A stretch of DNA of 64,000 nt from Jiangella sp. DSM 45060 (GCF_900105175.1 NZ_LT629771.1:1736001-1800000), one strand, 5' to 3'; positions 8,670 to 17,706 are shown, counted from the first letter of the stretch. The notes: generated by a model from the sequence alone, not told the origin. Numbers and translations: made by a program.

Positions 8670-9599
8670 ATGATCACAGCGGAACGGCTGACGAAACGCT
8701 ACGGAGACAAGACCGCGGTCGACGCGATCGACTTCACGGTCCGGCCCGGCGCGGTCACCGGCTTCCTGGGCCCGAACGGCGCCGGGAAATCCACGACCAT
8801 GCGCATGGTGATGGGCCTCGACCACCCGTCCGGCGGCCGCGTCACCGTGAACGGCCGCGCCTACCGCGACCTCCCCGCGCCGCTGCACGAGGTCGGCGCG
8901 CTGCTGGAGGCGAAGGCGATCCACGGCGGCCGCACTGCGCACAACCACCTGCTGTGGCTGGCGAAGACCAACGGCATCTCCCGCCGCCGCGTCGACGAGG
9001 TCATCGGCATGGTCGGGCTGGACGCCGTCGCGCGCAAGCGGTCCGGCGGGTTCTCGCTCGGCATGGGCCAGCGCCTCGGCATTGCCGCCGCGTTGCTCGG
9101 CGACCCCGGCGTGCTGCTGTTCGACGAGCCGGTCAACGGCCTCGACCCGGAGGGCATCCGGTGGATCCGCACCCTCATCCGGTCGCTGGCCGCCGAGGGC
9201 CGGACGGTATTCGTGTCCAGCCACCTCATGTCGGAGATGGCGCTGACCGCCGACCACCTGCTGGTCATCGGCCGCGGCGCGATCCTCGCCGACACCGACA
9301 TGTCCGACTTCATCGCCCGCAACTCCGCCGCCCACGTCCGGGTCCGCTCGCCCCAGGGCGGCGCGCTGGCCGACGCGCTGCGCGAGCAGGGCTGGGCCAT
9401 CCGCCGCGACGACGACGGCGCACTGCTCGTCGACGGCGCCACACCCGAGCAGATCGGCGACGTCGCCGGCTCGCGCGGGCTGTACCTGCACGAGCTGAGC
9501 GCGGTCAGCGCCTCGCTCGAGGAGGCCTTCATGCGCCTCACCGCCGACAGCGTCGAGTACCACGCCCGCACCGACCAGCCCGTCCCCGCCGGAGTGTGA
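8670..9599 (+). CDS. ABC transporter ATP-binding protein (exporter type)
   Basis: A 309-residue ATPase subunit of an ABC-2-like exporter. Walker A is GPNGAGKST (residues 34-42), the Q-loop follows, Walker B is LLFDEPVNGLDP and the H-loop is SSHLMSE. The signature motif is FSLGMGQR instead of LSGGQ, the variant typical of DrrA/bacitracin-exporter-like ATPases. A C-terminal domain of about 90 residues follows the nucleotide-binding domain. The permease gene starts 5 bases after the stop, so the two form one operon. The exported compound is unknown; this pairing often serves self-protection against peptides or drugs. Confidence 0.9.
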   Translation: MITAERLTKRYGDKTAVDAIDFTVRPGAVTGFLGPNGAGKSTTMRMVMGLDHPSGGRVTVNGRAYRDLPAPLHEVGALLEAKAIHGGRTAHNHLLWLAKTNGISRRRVDEVIGMVGLDAVARKRSGGFSLGMGQRLGIAAALLGDPGVLLFDEPVNGLDPEGIRWIRTLIRSLAAEGRTVFVSSHLMSEMALTADHLLVIGRGAILADTDMSDFIARNSAAHVRVRSPQGGALADALREQGWAIRRDDDGALLVDGATPEQIGDVAGSRGLYLHELSAVSASLEEAFMRLTADSVEYHARTDQPVPAGV

Positions 9600-9604
9600 C
9601 CACC

Positions 9605-10441
9605 ATGAGCACGTCCTCGACCCTGACAGCGCCGGCGTCGCCGCCGGCCCACCGCGCCGACGTCGGCCGGCCCCGGCTCACATTCGGCCGCATCCTCGAC
9701 GCCGAGTGGACCAAGATCCGCACCGTCCGCTCCACCGTCTGGACGCTCACCTCGCTGTTCGTCCTCAGCGTCGGGTTGACGGCGCTGATCTGCTGGGGCG
9801 TCGCCGGTGAACTCGCCGACGACAGCGCCGGCGAGCCGGTCGGCGCGTTCGTCACCTGGGGCCTGATGTTCGGCCAGCTCGCCGCGCTCGTCCTGGGCAT
9901 CCTGGTAGCGACCGCCGAGTACTCCAGCGGCATGATCCGCACCACCCTCGCCGCGGCGCCGCGCCGGTGGTCGGTGCTGGCCGCCAAGACGACGGTGCTC
10001 ACCGCGCTACTGCTGGTCCTGGGCGCCATCACGTCGACCGTCGCGATCCTGGCCGGCAACTTCTTCCTCGACCGCGAGGGGATCGGCTTCTCCCTCAGCG
10101 ACCCCGACGTGCTGCGGACGATGGCCGGCGGCGGCCTCTACCTCGCCGTGCTGGGCGTGTTCGGCCTGGGCCTCGGCCTGCTGATGCGCCACACCGCCGG
10201 CGCGGTCACCGTCGGCATCGCGCTGATCTTCGTCGTCGGCAACCTCGTCGGCCTCATCCCCGGCGCGACCGGCGAGTGGCTGACGAAGCTGATGCCGGGC
10301 AACGCCGGCACGACCATGGCCACGGTCGAGTCCTTCAACCCCGACCTGCTGGGCCCGTGGACCGGCATCGGGGTGTTCGCCGGCGAGGCGGCGCTGCTGC
10401 TGCTGGTCGCGGGCTGGCTGTTCTCCAAGCGCGACGCCTGA
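9605..10441 (+). CDS. ABC-2 type permease
   Basis: A 278-residue membrane partner of the ATPase just upstream. A cytoplasmic N-terminus (about 1-40, with the conserved LDAEWTKIRTVRST segment) is followed by about six hydrophobic helices. These include LFVLSVGLTALICWG, LAALVLGILVATAEYSSGM and a C-terminal helix ending in LFSKRDA. The AEYSSGMIRTTLAAAPRRW stretch is characteristic of this permease group. Probably two copies pair with two ATPases to form the exporter. Confidence 0.88.
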   Translation: MSTSSTLTAPASPPAHRADVGRPRLTFGRILDAEWTKIRTVRSTVWTLTSLFVLSVGLTALICWGVAGELADDSAGEPVGAFVTWGLMFGQLAALVLGILVATAEYSSGMIRTTLAAAPRRWSVLAAKTTVLTALLLVLGAITSTVAILAGNFFLDREGIGFSLSDPDVLRTMAGGGLYLAVLGVFGLGLGLLMRHTAGAVTVGIALIFVVGNLVGLIPGATGEWLTKLMPGNAGTTMATVESFNPDLLGPWTGIGVFAGEAALLLLVAGWLFSKRDA

Positions 10442-10484
10442 AAACGGTGTGCGCGGCGGCGGTCGCGTCGGTTTGAATACCGGC

Positions 10485-11363
10485 GTGACCGCCTTCGCGC
10501 TGCCCACGAAACTGGCCGAGTTCGCCGCCGGCGGTCAGGAGCCGCGGCTCACGCGGTGGGCGGCGACGCTGCCGTCGGTGCTGCCGGCGGTGGTGGCGCG
10601 GTGGGAATTGGACGTCGACGAGGCGTACGAGCCGGGCGGGCAGTGCTCGTGGGTGGCGCCGGCCACCACGGCCGCCGGCGACCCCGTCGTCCTCAAGGTC
10701 GGCTTCCGGCACCCCGAGGCCGAGCACGAGGCCGCCGGCCTGCGGTTCTGGGACGGCGACGGCGCCGTGCGGGTCTACGCCGACGAGACCTCCGGCGACA
10801 CCAGCGCGCTGCTGCTGGAACGGGCCGAGCCGGGCACGCCGCTGGCCCGGTCGCTGCCGCCGCTCGAGCAGGACGTCGTGCTGGCCGGGCTGCTGCGCCG
10901 GCTCTGGCGCCGTCCGCCCGAGGGGCACCCGTTCCGCTCGCTGGCGTCGATGTGCGAGTTCTGGGCCCGCGACTTCGACCAGCGCGTCGACGCCGCACCG
11001 GCCCGGTTCGACCGCGGCCTGCTCCGCGAGGGCGTCACGCTCTACCGCGAACTGCCCCTGACCAGTGACGACGACGTCCTGCTCTGCACCGACCTGCATC
11101 CCGAGAACATCGTCGCGGCGCGACGCGAGCCGTGGCTGGTCATCGACCCCAAGCCGTACGTCGGCGACCGCACCTACGACGCCACGCAGCACATGTTCAA
11201 CATGGACCGCCTGATGGCCGACCCCGGCGCGCTGTCCGACCGCATGGCCGGCCTGCTCGACCTCGACCCGAAGCGGCTGCGGCTCTGGCTGTTCGCCCGC
11301 TGCGCCCAGGAGGCGCCCGAGTGGCACGACCTCTACGACGTCGCGGTGAAGCTGGCGCCCTAG
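10485..11363 (+). CDS. Aminoglycoside/hydroxyurea phosphotransferase family kinase
   Basis: A 292-residue small-molecule kinase of the APH(6)/hydroxyurea phosphotransferase family. It has the Brenner motif CTDLHPENIV (catalytic Asp, then Asn for Mg) and the metal Asp in VIDPKPYVGD. The N-lobe includes the ATP-binding VVLKVGFRHPEAEHE segment. GTG 10485 is preferred: the family N-terminus begins near here and a TTGAATACC -10-like element immediately upstream suggests a leaderless transcript. Chromosomal members often have unknown natural substrates, so resistance is only a possibility. Its stop overlaps the stop of a convergent decayed gene. Confidence 0.8.
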   Translation: MTAFALPTKLAEFAAGGQEPRLTRWAATLPSVLPAVVARWELDVDEAYEPGGQCSWVAPATTAAGDPVVLKVGFRHPEAEHEAAGLRFWDGDGAVRVYADETSGDTSALLLERAEPGTPLARSLPPLEQDVVLAGLLRRLWRRPPEGHPFRSLASMCEFWARDFDQRVDAAPARFDRGLLREGVTLYRELPLTSDDDVLLCTDLHPENIVAARREPWLVIDPKPYVGDRTYDATQHMFNMDRLMADPGALSDRMAGLLDLDPKRLRLWLFARCAQEAPEWHDLYDVAVKLAP

Positions 11364-11784
11364 AACTCGCGCCGCATCACCACCCGCCGCGGGGTCGGGC
11401 GTGCGACCTCGACGTGCAGCTCCTCCTGGAGCACTGCGGTCGTGGTGATCGGGTAGCCCTCGACGGCGGTTGCGCCGCGGCCCACGGCACCCGGAACACC
11501 CGGCGCAGCCCGGCGTAGTCCGCGCGCGGCTTGACGGCACACCACCCGGCTGGCTCACCGTCCAGGTAGCCGACGAGACCGGCGGTACGCCCCGCCGCGA
11601 CGTCGTTGCACGCGGTCTCGTCGCGTAGACGGCCGGCACGGACCTCGGCCGGCGCCGACGCGAACGATTCTGCTGGTGCCAGCTGGTACCGCTGGCACCA
11701 GCACCGCGAGGCCGGTCCGCGGGTGCCGAACACCGCTCGTAGGTCGTCCCAGCCCGCCCGGTTCGCCGGTACCGCCGCGATCAC
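11360..11784 (-). pseudogene. Decayed GNAT acetyltransferase
   Basis: The first 100 codons (from GTG 11784) read as a GNAT N-terminus of the same kind as the intact gene at 13178-13780: AGWDDLRAVFG, a Cys-rich CWCQRYQLAP, and YLDGEPAGWCAVKPR. After about 11490 that frame degenerates, while another frame resumes with VEGYPITT and the family C-terminus RRVVMRREF ending at 11360. The acetyl-CoA-binding core (family RxGYRRRG region) and the segment before the last strand are both missing. Two deletions and a frame change are therefore present, and the product would not be a working enzyme. Confidence 0.7.
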
Positions 11785-11785
11785 G

Positions 11786-12376
11786 TCAGACCCGCAGGGC
11801 GTCCGGGAACCCCGTCCACCGCAGCTCGTCGGGCAGGTGCCGGGTGTCGTTGTGCACCAGGACCGACGGCGCGCGCTCCGGCGCGTAGCGGATCACCGTC
11901 AGCGCCGCGTTGCCCTGGTTGACCGTCAGCCACCGCCACGGCGCCGCGTCGAGCGCGTGCCGCAGCAGCCAGCCGATCGTGAACGCGTGTGTCACCACCA
12001 GCTCGTGCCGCTCGGCGTCGCCGTCCGCGGTTCCGGTGAACCGCCGCACCGCCTCGGCCGCGAGCTCCGCGCCGCCGTCGTCGTCGACCTGGTCGACGAA
12101 GCCCTGGTAGGCCGCGGGGACGTCGTCGCGGTGCGGCACGTAGTCGCCGGCCGCCGCCGTCTGCGCCGGCTCGACCCGGAGTGCCGCGGCGACGATGCGC
12201 GCGGTCTCGGCCGCGCGCGGGAGCGGGCCGTGCCAGACCGCGTCGAACCGGCGCCCGCCGTCGCGCAGACGCTGCCCGAGCAGTTCGGCCTGCCGGCGGC
12301 CGGCGGCGTTCAGCCCGGTGTCGTCGGGCGCGGCCTCGGCGTGGCGGGCGAGGTACAGGTAGCGGGTGGCGGTCAT
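11786..12376 (-). CDS. Histidine phosphatase family protein
   Basis: A 196-residue cytosolic phosphoglycerate-mutase-like phosphatase. The catalytic RHG-type motif is LARHAEA near the N-terminus. The second conserved His is in VVTHAFTIGW, and the intervening PLPRAAETARI is typical. The ATG at 12376 overlaps the stop of the upstream hydrolase gene (ATGA), so the two are translationally coupled. The substrate cannot be inferred. Confidence 0.85.
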   Translation of the reverse strand: MTATRYLYLARHAEAAPDDTGLNAAGRRQAELLGQRLRDGGRRFDAVWHGPLPRAAETARIVAAALRVEPAQTAAAGDYVPHRDDVPAAYQGFVDQVDDDGGAELAAEAVRRFTGTADGDAERHELVVTHAFTIGWLLRHALDAAPWRWLTVNQGNAALTVIRYAPERAPSVLVHNDTRHLPDELRWTGFPDALRV

Positions 12377-13185
12377 GCGCTCCTCATCAGCTCGCCGACG
12401 GCGTCCAGCACGGCCGGCCAGGCGCTCGACTCGGGGTCGATGAGGCCGAAATGCTCCACGCCGTCCAGTTCTCGCAGCGTCGCGTCCGCGCCGGCCGCCG
12501 CGGCGTAGCGGCGGCTGAGCTCCGGCGGCACCTGCCGGTCGGCGGTGCCGTGCAGCAGTCTGACGGGTCGCCCGGGCGGCGCCAGCGCCTGCGGGTCGGC
12601 GACGGCGTACCGCTCCGGCCGCTCGTCCGGCCCGCCGCCGAGCAGCTCGTCCGCCGCGCCGCCGTCCAGCCGCAGCTCGGACGCCGTACGCAGGTCGAGC
12701 ACCCCGGCCAGCGACACCACCCCGGCCGGCGGCGACTGCGGTGCGGGCGGGGCCCAGCGGGACCCGGCCGGCAGCCGTCCCCGCGACGCCGCCCAGACGG
12801 CGAGGTGGGCGCCCGCGGAGTGCCCCACGTGCACGACCTGGCCCGGCTCCACCGGCACGACCTCGGCGACCAGCCGCGGCGCCGCGTCCAGCGCCGCCGC
12901 CACGTCGTCGAACGTCACCGGCCAGCCGCCGCCCGCCCCCGTCCGCCGATACTCGACCGCCGCCACCGCGTACCCCGCCGCGGCGAAGCCGGCGCAATCG
13001 GACCACGCGTGCCGCCGGTCGTACTCCGCCCGCCAGAACCCGCCGTGCACCACCACCACGAGCGGCCGCGCCCCGCCGCCGTCCGCCGCCCACACGTCGA
13101 TCACCTGGTCGGGAAGCTCGCCGTAGGTCACCGTCCGCCGTGGCGGGGGAGCGGCCCGGGTCAGCACCTCGCGCGGGTCACGCAC
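12373..13185 (-). CDS. Alpha/beta hydrolase
   Basis: A 270-residue serine hydrolase. The oxyanion motif is VHGGFWR, the nucleophile elbow GHSAG, the acid in HGTADRQVP and the catalytic His in GVEHFGLI. HGG-type oxyanion holes are seen in the dienelactone hydrolase/kynurenine formamidase-like branch. GTG 13185 gives the family's N-terminal VREVLTRPAPPP-like segment and overlaps the upstream acetyltransferase by 8 bases. It is part of a leftward operon with two acetyltransferases and a phosphatase. Confidence 0.82.
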   Translation of the reverse strand: MRDPREVLTRAAPPPRRTVTYGELPDQVIDVWAADGGGARPLVVVVHGGFWRAEYDRRHAWSDCAGFAAAGYAVAAVEYRRTGAGGGWPVTFDDVAAALDAAPRLVAEVVPVEPGQVVHVGHSAGAHLAVWAASRGRLPAGSRWAPPAPQSPPAGVVSLAGVLDLRTASELRLDGGAADELLGGGPDERPERYAVADPQALAPPGRPVRLLHGTADRQVPPELSRRYAAAAGADATLRELDGVEHFGLIDPESSAWPAVLDAVGELMRSA

Positions 13186-13780
13186 GCGCCGCACCGCCCA
13201 GGTCGTGGCGCATGACCCACCGCGGCCGCCGGGCGCTGGTCGCGTCCGTCGCGGCGATACGCGCGAACCCGGCCCGCTCGAACATCCCCGTCGTGCCGAC
13301 GTAGGCCAGCGACGTGCTGAGCCGCGCCCCGCCGGACTCGACCGGGTAGCCCTCCAGCGCGGGCGCGCCGTGCGCCGCCGCGAACGCGACCGCCTCGTGC
13401 AGCAGCTCCTCCGCCAGTCCGCGCCGCCGGTAGCCCGTCCGCACCACGAAGCACACGACCGACCACACCGGGAGGTCGTCGACCGGCCGGATCGTCGTCG
13501 AGCGGACCAGCCGCGCCATCGCCGTCCGCGGCCCGACGTGGCACCAGCCGGCCGGTTCGCCGTCGACGTAGGCCAGCAGGCCGGGCGGCAGCGGGCCGGC
13601 GACCAGCTCGTGCAGCCGGTCCTCGCGGTCCGGGTCGGGCAGCCGCCCGAACTCGCCCGACGGCAGCCGCCAGGCCAGGCACCAGCAGGCGCCGGCGCCT
13701 TCGCCGCGCGGCGCGAGCAGGACGCGCAGATCGTCCCAGCGATCCGCCGTCGCGGGGTGGATCCGGACGTCGTCGGCCAT
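13178..13780 (-). CDS. GNAT acetyltransferase
   Basis: A 200-residue N-acetyltransferase with the acetyl-CoA pocket at VVRTGYRRRGLAEELL and a preceding VCF strand. The N-terminal half has the Cys-containing GACWCLAWRLP segment found in a group of actinobacterial GNAT proteins. ATG 13780 is chosen; a start 18 bases further up is less well placed. It heads the leftward operon and is divergent from ffh. Its paralogue at the end of the same operon is decayed. Confidence 0.82.
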   Translation of the reverse strand: MADDVRIHPATADRWDDLRVLLAPRGEGAGACWCLAWRLPSGEFGRLPDPDREDRLHELVAGPLPPGLLAYVDGEPAGWCHVGPRTAMARLVRSTTIRPVDDLPVWSVVCFVVRTGYRRRGLAEELLHEAVAFAAAHGAPALEGYPVESGGARLSTSLAYVGTTGMFERAGFARIAATDATSARRPRWVMRHDLGGAARA

Positions 13781-13820
13781 ACGGGCAGTCTGGCGCATGC
13801 CACGGGGGAGGGCAGCGCGT

Positions 13821-13826
13821 TAGGCT
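13821..13826 (+). promoter_or_regulatory. Candidate -10 element for ffh
   Basis: TAGGCT resembles the actinobacterial TAGRRT -10 box and lies 50 bases before the ffh start. No convincing -35 is seen. Confidence 0.3.
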
Positions 13827-13875
13827 TGCGAGGGACTCCCGTACCCTGCCGACGACCCCGAGGACATCAGCAGAC

Positions 13876-15477
13876 GTGTTCGCCACGCTCACCGACCGCC
13901 TGACCGCGACGTTCAAGAACCTGCGCGGCAAGGGTCGCCTCTCCGAGGCCGACATTGACGCCACCGCCCGCGAGATCCGCGTCGCGCTGCTCGAGGCCGA
14001 CGTCGCGCTGCCGGTGGTCAAGGACTTCATCGCGGCGGTGCGTGAGCGCGCCCGCGGCGAGGAGGTCTCGCAGGCGCTCAACCCGGCCCAGCAGATGATC
14101 AAGATCGTCAACGACGAGCTGGTCCGCATCCTGGGCGGCGAGACCCGCCGGCTGCGGTTCGCCAAGCAGCCGCCGACGGTCGTCATGCTCGCTGGTCTGC
14201 AGGGCGCCGGTAAGACGACGCTGGCGGGCAAGCTCGCGCTCTGGCTGAAGGAGCAGGGCAAGCAGCCGCTGCTCGTCGCGGCCGACCTCCAGCGCCCCAA
14301 CGCCGTCACCCAGCTGCAGGTGGTCGGCGAGCGCGCCGGCGTCGCGGTGTGGGCGCCCGAGCCGGGCAACGGCGTGGGCGACCCCGTCGCCGTCGCGAAG
14401 TCCAGCATCGAGCACGCCACCAGCCGCCTCTACGACGTCGTCCTCGTCGACACCGCCGGCCGGCTGGGCGTCGACGAAGAGCTGATGAAGCAGGCCGCCG
14501 ACATCCGCGACGCCGTGAAGCCCGACGAGACGCTGTTCGTCGTCGACGCCATGATCGGCCAGGACGCCGTCACCACCGCGCTCGCCTTCCAGGACGGCGT
14601 CGGCTTCGACGGCGTCGTCCTCACCAAGCTCGACGGCGACGCCCGCGGTGGCGCCGCGCTGTCCGTCGCGTCGGTCACGGGCAAGCCGGTGATGTTCGCG
14701 TCGGCGGGCGAGAAGCTCACCGACTTCGACGTGTTCCATCCCGAGCGGATGGCCTCGCGCATCCTCGACCTCGGCGACATGCTCACGCTGATCGAGTCGG
14801 CCCAGAAGGCGTTCGACGCCGAGCAGGCCGAGGAGATGGCCCGCAAGCTGCAGGCCAAGGGCGGTAAGGACTTCACCTTCGACGACTTCCTGCAGCAGAT
14901 GCAGGCGATCAAGAAGATGGGGTCGTTCAAGAGCCTGCTCGGCATGCTCCCCGGCGCCGGCCAGATGCGCGAGGCGCTCGACTCCTTCGACGAGCGCGAG
15001 CTCGACCGCGTCCAGGCCATCGTCCACTCCATGACGCCGGGCGAGCGGGCCAACCCGAAGATCATCAACGGCTCGCGCCGCGCCCGCATCGCGAAGGGCT
15101 CCGGCCGCCAGGTCAGCGAGGTCAACCAGCTGGTCGAGCGGTTCTTCATGGCCCGCGAGATGATGAGCCAGGCCGCGCGGGGCAAGCTCGGCGGCATCCC
15201 GGGCATGCCCGGCATGGCCGGTGGCATCCCCGGCATGCCCGCCATCGGCGGCAAGAAGAGCAAGGGCAAGCAGCCGAAGCAGGGCAAGAAGGGCAAGCGC
15301 GGGGCGCGCTCGGGCAATCCGGCCAAGCGGGCGGCGCAGCTCGCGGCCGCCGACGAGAAGCGCGCGGCCGAGCCGCAGCCCGGCCAGCTGCCGTCCGCGT
15401 TCGGCGGTTCCGCCCCCGAGGGCGACGGCGACTTCGACCTGCCCGACGACATCGCGCAGTTCCTCAAGCGTCGGTGA
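13876..15477 (+). CDS. ffh: Signal recognition particle protein Ffh
   Basis: A 533-residue SRP GTPase that binds signal sequences with 4.5S RNA and delivers ribosomes to FtsY. The N domain (about 1-85) is followed by the G domain with G1 GLQGAGKT (107-114), DTAGRLG and TKLDGDARGG. The M domain from about residue 310 is methionine-rich with SGRQVSEVNQLVERFF. The tail carries several GMP-rich repeats (GIPGMPGMAGG) and a Lys/Arg-rich basic stretch. GTG 13876 has GAGGA upstream at a rather long spacing. It is followed with a 4-base overlap by an amidohydrolase gene. Confidence 0.97.
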   Translation: MFATLTDRLTATFKNLRGKGRLSEADIDATAREIRVALLEADVALPVVKDFIAAVRERARGEEVSQALNPAQQMIKIVNDELVRILGGETRRLRFAKQPPTVVMLAGLQGAGKTTLAGKLALWLKEQGKQPLLVAADLQRPNAVTQLQVVGERAGVAVWAPEPGNGVGDPVAVAKSSIEHATSRLYDVVLVDTAGRLGVDEELMKQAADIRDAVKPDETLFVVDAMIGQDAVTTALAFQDGVGFDGVVLTKLDGDARGGAALSVASVTGKPVMFASAGEKLTDFDVFHPERMASRILDLGDMLTLIESAQKAFDAEQAEEMARKLQAKGGKDFTFDDFLQQMQAIKKMGSFKSLLGMLPGAGQMREALDSFDERELDRVQAIVHSMTPGERANPKIINGSRRARIAKGSGRQVSEVNQLVERFFMAREMMSQAARGKLGGIPGMPGMAGGIPGMPAIGGKKSKGKQPKQGKKGKRGARSGNPAKRAAQLAAADEKRAAEPQPGQLPSAFGGSAPEGDGDFDLPDDIAQFLKRR

Positions 15478-16559
15478 CCCCGTCGCCTGCCCTGCACCTG
15501 CGGGGCGTGGTCCTGCCCGAGGCCGAGCACCGCGACCTCTGGGTGCGTGACGGCGCCGTCACGTACGAGCCGGTGCCCGACGCGGTCAGCGTGGGCACGG
15601 GCTGGATCCTGCCCGGCCTCGTCGACCTCCACTGCCACGTCGGCCTCGACGCCGGCGGCGCCGTCCCCGACGACGTCGCCGAGCAGCAGGCGCTCACCGA
15701 CCGCGACATCGGCGTCCTCCTCGTCCGCGATGCCGGCTCGCCCGCCGACACCCGCTGGATCGACGACCGCGACGACCTCCCGCGCGTCGTCCGGGCCGGC
15801 CGTCACATCGCCCGCACCAAGCGCTACCTGCGCAACTTCGGCTGGGAGATCGAGCCCGACGAGCTCGTCGCGTACGTCGAGCAGGAGGCCCGCCGCGGCG
15901 ACGGCTGGGTCAAGCTCGTGGGCGACTGGATCGACCGCGACAAGGGTGACCTCTCGCCGTGCTGGCCGCGGTGGGCGCTGGACGCCGCCATCGAGCGGGC
16001 GCACGAGCTGGGCGCCCGGGTGACGGCGCACGTCTTCGGCGAGGACGCGCTGCCCGACCTCCTCGGCGCCGGCATCGACGGCATCGAGCACGGCACCGGG
16101 TTGTCGCCTGATCTCGTCGCCCACATGGCCTCCCACGGGGTGTCGCTCGTCCCCACCCTCGTCAACATCGCCAACTTCCCCAAGTTCGCGGCCCAGGGCG
16201 AGGCGAAGTTCCCCGGGTACGCGGCGCACATGCGCTCGCTGCACGCGCGGCGCTACTCCAACGTTCGCGATGCCTACGACGCCGGCGTGCCCGTGTACGC
16301 AGGCACCGACGCCGGGGGTCAGCTGCCGCACGGGCTGCTCGCGCGCGAGGTGCTCGAGTTCGTCGCCGCCGGCATCCCCGCCGAAGCCGCCGTCGCGGCC
16401 GCCTCCTGGAAGGCGCGGTCGTACCTGCTCGGCGGCAGCGGACTCCTGGAGGAGGGCGCTACCGCCGACCTCTGCCTCTACGCCGACGACCCCCGCGTCT
16501 CGCCGAAGACCCTCCTCGACCCCGTCCGCATCATCCTCCGCGGCCGCGTCGTCCGCTGA
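15474..16559 (+). CDS. Amidohydrolase family protein
   Basis: A 361-residue metal-dependent hydrolase of the amidohydrolase superfamily. An N-terminal composite beta-sandwich leads into GLVDLHCHVGLDAG (HxH metal motif). The barrel continues with VKLVGDW (candidate carbamylated Lys), VTAHVFG (His), GIEHGTG (His) and YAGTDAGG (Asp). The C-terminal ADLCLYADDPR strand is typical of imidazolonepropionase/cyclic amidase relatives. The GTG start overlaps the ffh stop (GTGA), so it is co-translated with ffh. The substrate is unknown. Confidence 0.85.
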   Translation: MTPSPALHLRGVVLPEAEHRDLWVRDGAVTYEPVPDAVSVGTGWILPGLVDLHCHVGLDAGGAVPDDVAEQQALTDRDIGVLLVRDAGSPADTRWIDDRDDLPRVVRAGRHIARTKRYLRNFGWEIEPDELVAYVEQEARRGDGWVKLVGDWIDRDKGDLSPCWPRWALDAAIERAHELGARVTAHVFGEDALPDLLGAGIDGIEHGTGLSPDLVAHMASHGVSLVPTLVNIANFPKFAAQGEAKFPGYAAHMRSLHARRYSNVRDAYDAGVPVYAGTDAGGQLPHGLLAREVLEFVAAGIPAEAAVAAASWKARSYLLGGSGLLEEGATADLCLYADDPRVSPKTLLDPVRIILRGRVVR

Positions 16560-16566
16560 GCTCCAT

Positions 16567-16614
16567 GATCATCCACCGTTGACGACCTCCTAACGTCGCC
16601 ACTCGTTGATGATC
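16567..16614. repeat. Inverted repeat with GATCATC core (copy 1)
   Basis: Arms GATCATCCAC (16567-16576) and GTTGATGATC (16605-16614) match at 9 of 10 positions. It lies just after the amidohydrolase gene and resembles the perfect copy at 37815-37866. Confidence 0.5.
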
Positions 16615-17069
16615 GCCCCGGGTCGGCGCCGCCCGACCAGCCGCCGGCGGCGTGCGGAGCGGGACGGCGTGTGCGGACCGTGGCGGGGTGCGGATTGGGA
16701 CGGCGTGCCGGGTGTGGTGCGCGGTGCGCGCGTGTGGGGTGGCGCGTGCGGAGCGTGGCGGGGTGCGGATTGGGACGGCCTGCCGGGCGCGGTGTGGGAC
16801 AGCGTGCCGGGAGTGGTGCGTGGCGGGGTATGGGGCGTGGTGCACGGCGCGCAGTTCGTGGTGTGTGGTGCACGGCGCGCAGTTCGTGGTGTGTGGTGCA
16901 CGGCGCGCGGTTCGCGGCGCGAGGTTGTCGGTGCCCGCCCGTAGGGTGGGCCCCACCCGGGCCGGGAGGGGTCTACCTACCACCGCGCGACGCGACGCTC
17001 GAGCAGCGCCGTCGTGAACTCGCGCCGCTTCCACCCAGTCACCGGGCCCTCGGTCGGCTTTCGCGGCAA

Positions 17070-17117
17070 GACCATCCAGGTTTCGGGGCGCGATAGCACC
17101 ACCACACCTGGATGATC
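17070..17117. repeat. Inverted repeat with GATCATCC-like core (copy 2)
   Basis: Arms GACCATCCAGGT (17070-17081) and ACCTGGATGATC (17106-17117) match at 11 of 12 positions, loop 24 bases. Related in spacing and core to copies 1 and 3. Confidence 0.45.
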
Positions 17118-17668
17118 ATGGCACGGTGACCGGCCAGCGGGCCCGGACCAACCGCGGAGCCGGTAGCCGCACGCGACGCGGCCAGAGGTGGCCAGCGAAC
17201 CGGGACCAGCAGCGGCGTCGGTAGCCGAACCCGGCGCGGCCAGTGAGCGGCCAGCGACGGCGACCTGGAGCGGAGCCGGTGGCCGAACCCGACGCGGCCA
17301 GAGGTGGCCAGCGAACCGGGACCAGCAGCGGAGCCGGTAGCCGGAACACCACCCACGACCCGTCAGCGGCCAGCGGAGCCGAACTCCAGCAGAGCTGGAA
17401 GCCCGGGCCCATTTTCCGGCCGGCCCCCTGACGCTCCTTTCACGGGGGCGCGGGCGGCCGGGTCAAGCGGTCCTCCGTCGCGCGAAGCGCCAAGCAGAAG
17501 GTCCGCTTGAGGCGGCCTCCCGCGCCCCCGACCATCGAGAGCAGCAGGGGGCTGGCGGAACGCGGCAGACCCAACCAACGGAAGCCCGGCCAACCCGAGC
17601 CCGGCCAACCCGAGCGGCCAACCCGAGCCCGGCCAACCAAAGAAGAACAAGACTTATTGCTCAACAAC

Positions 17669-17694
17669 CCTTGCTAAAGAACTCTTTAGCAAGG
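17669..17694. promoter_or_regulatory. ArsR-family operator palindrome
   Basis: Perfect 12-base arms CCTTGCTAAAGA and TCTTTAGCAAGG with a 2-base centre end 12 bases before the ArsR start. It is strongly AT-rich against its surroundings, as expected for a promoter-overlapping autoregulatory site. Confidence 0.75.
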
Positions 17695-17706
17695 TACCTT
17701 TAGGTC

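Larger units (their letters stand above)
16560..17668. repeat. Gene-free, repeat-rich interval
   Basis: About 1.1 kb with no credible gene. It contains a 26-base direct repeat at 16679 and 16754 (75 bases apart); a 28-base tandem unit in about 2.8 copies at 16841-16920; a 42-base direct repeat at 17174-17215 and 17290-17331; and short CCCGGCCAA units at about 17584-17640. Two imperfect inverted repeats with a GATCATC core lie at 16567-16614 and 17070-17117. Open frames here are low-complexity products of these repeats. Confidence 0.7.

Noticed and set aside
12373-13803. Extension of the alpha/beta hydrolase to 476 residues
   Set aside because: The extra part overlaps the intact GNAT gene in another frame. 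Family alignment starts at about 13185.
16590-17034. Minus-strand His/Thr/Arg-rich frames
   Set aside because: Low-complexity translation of short DNA repeats, no ribosome site, no family.
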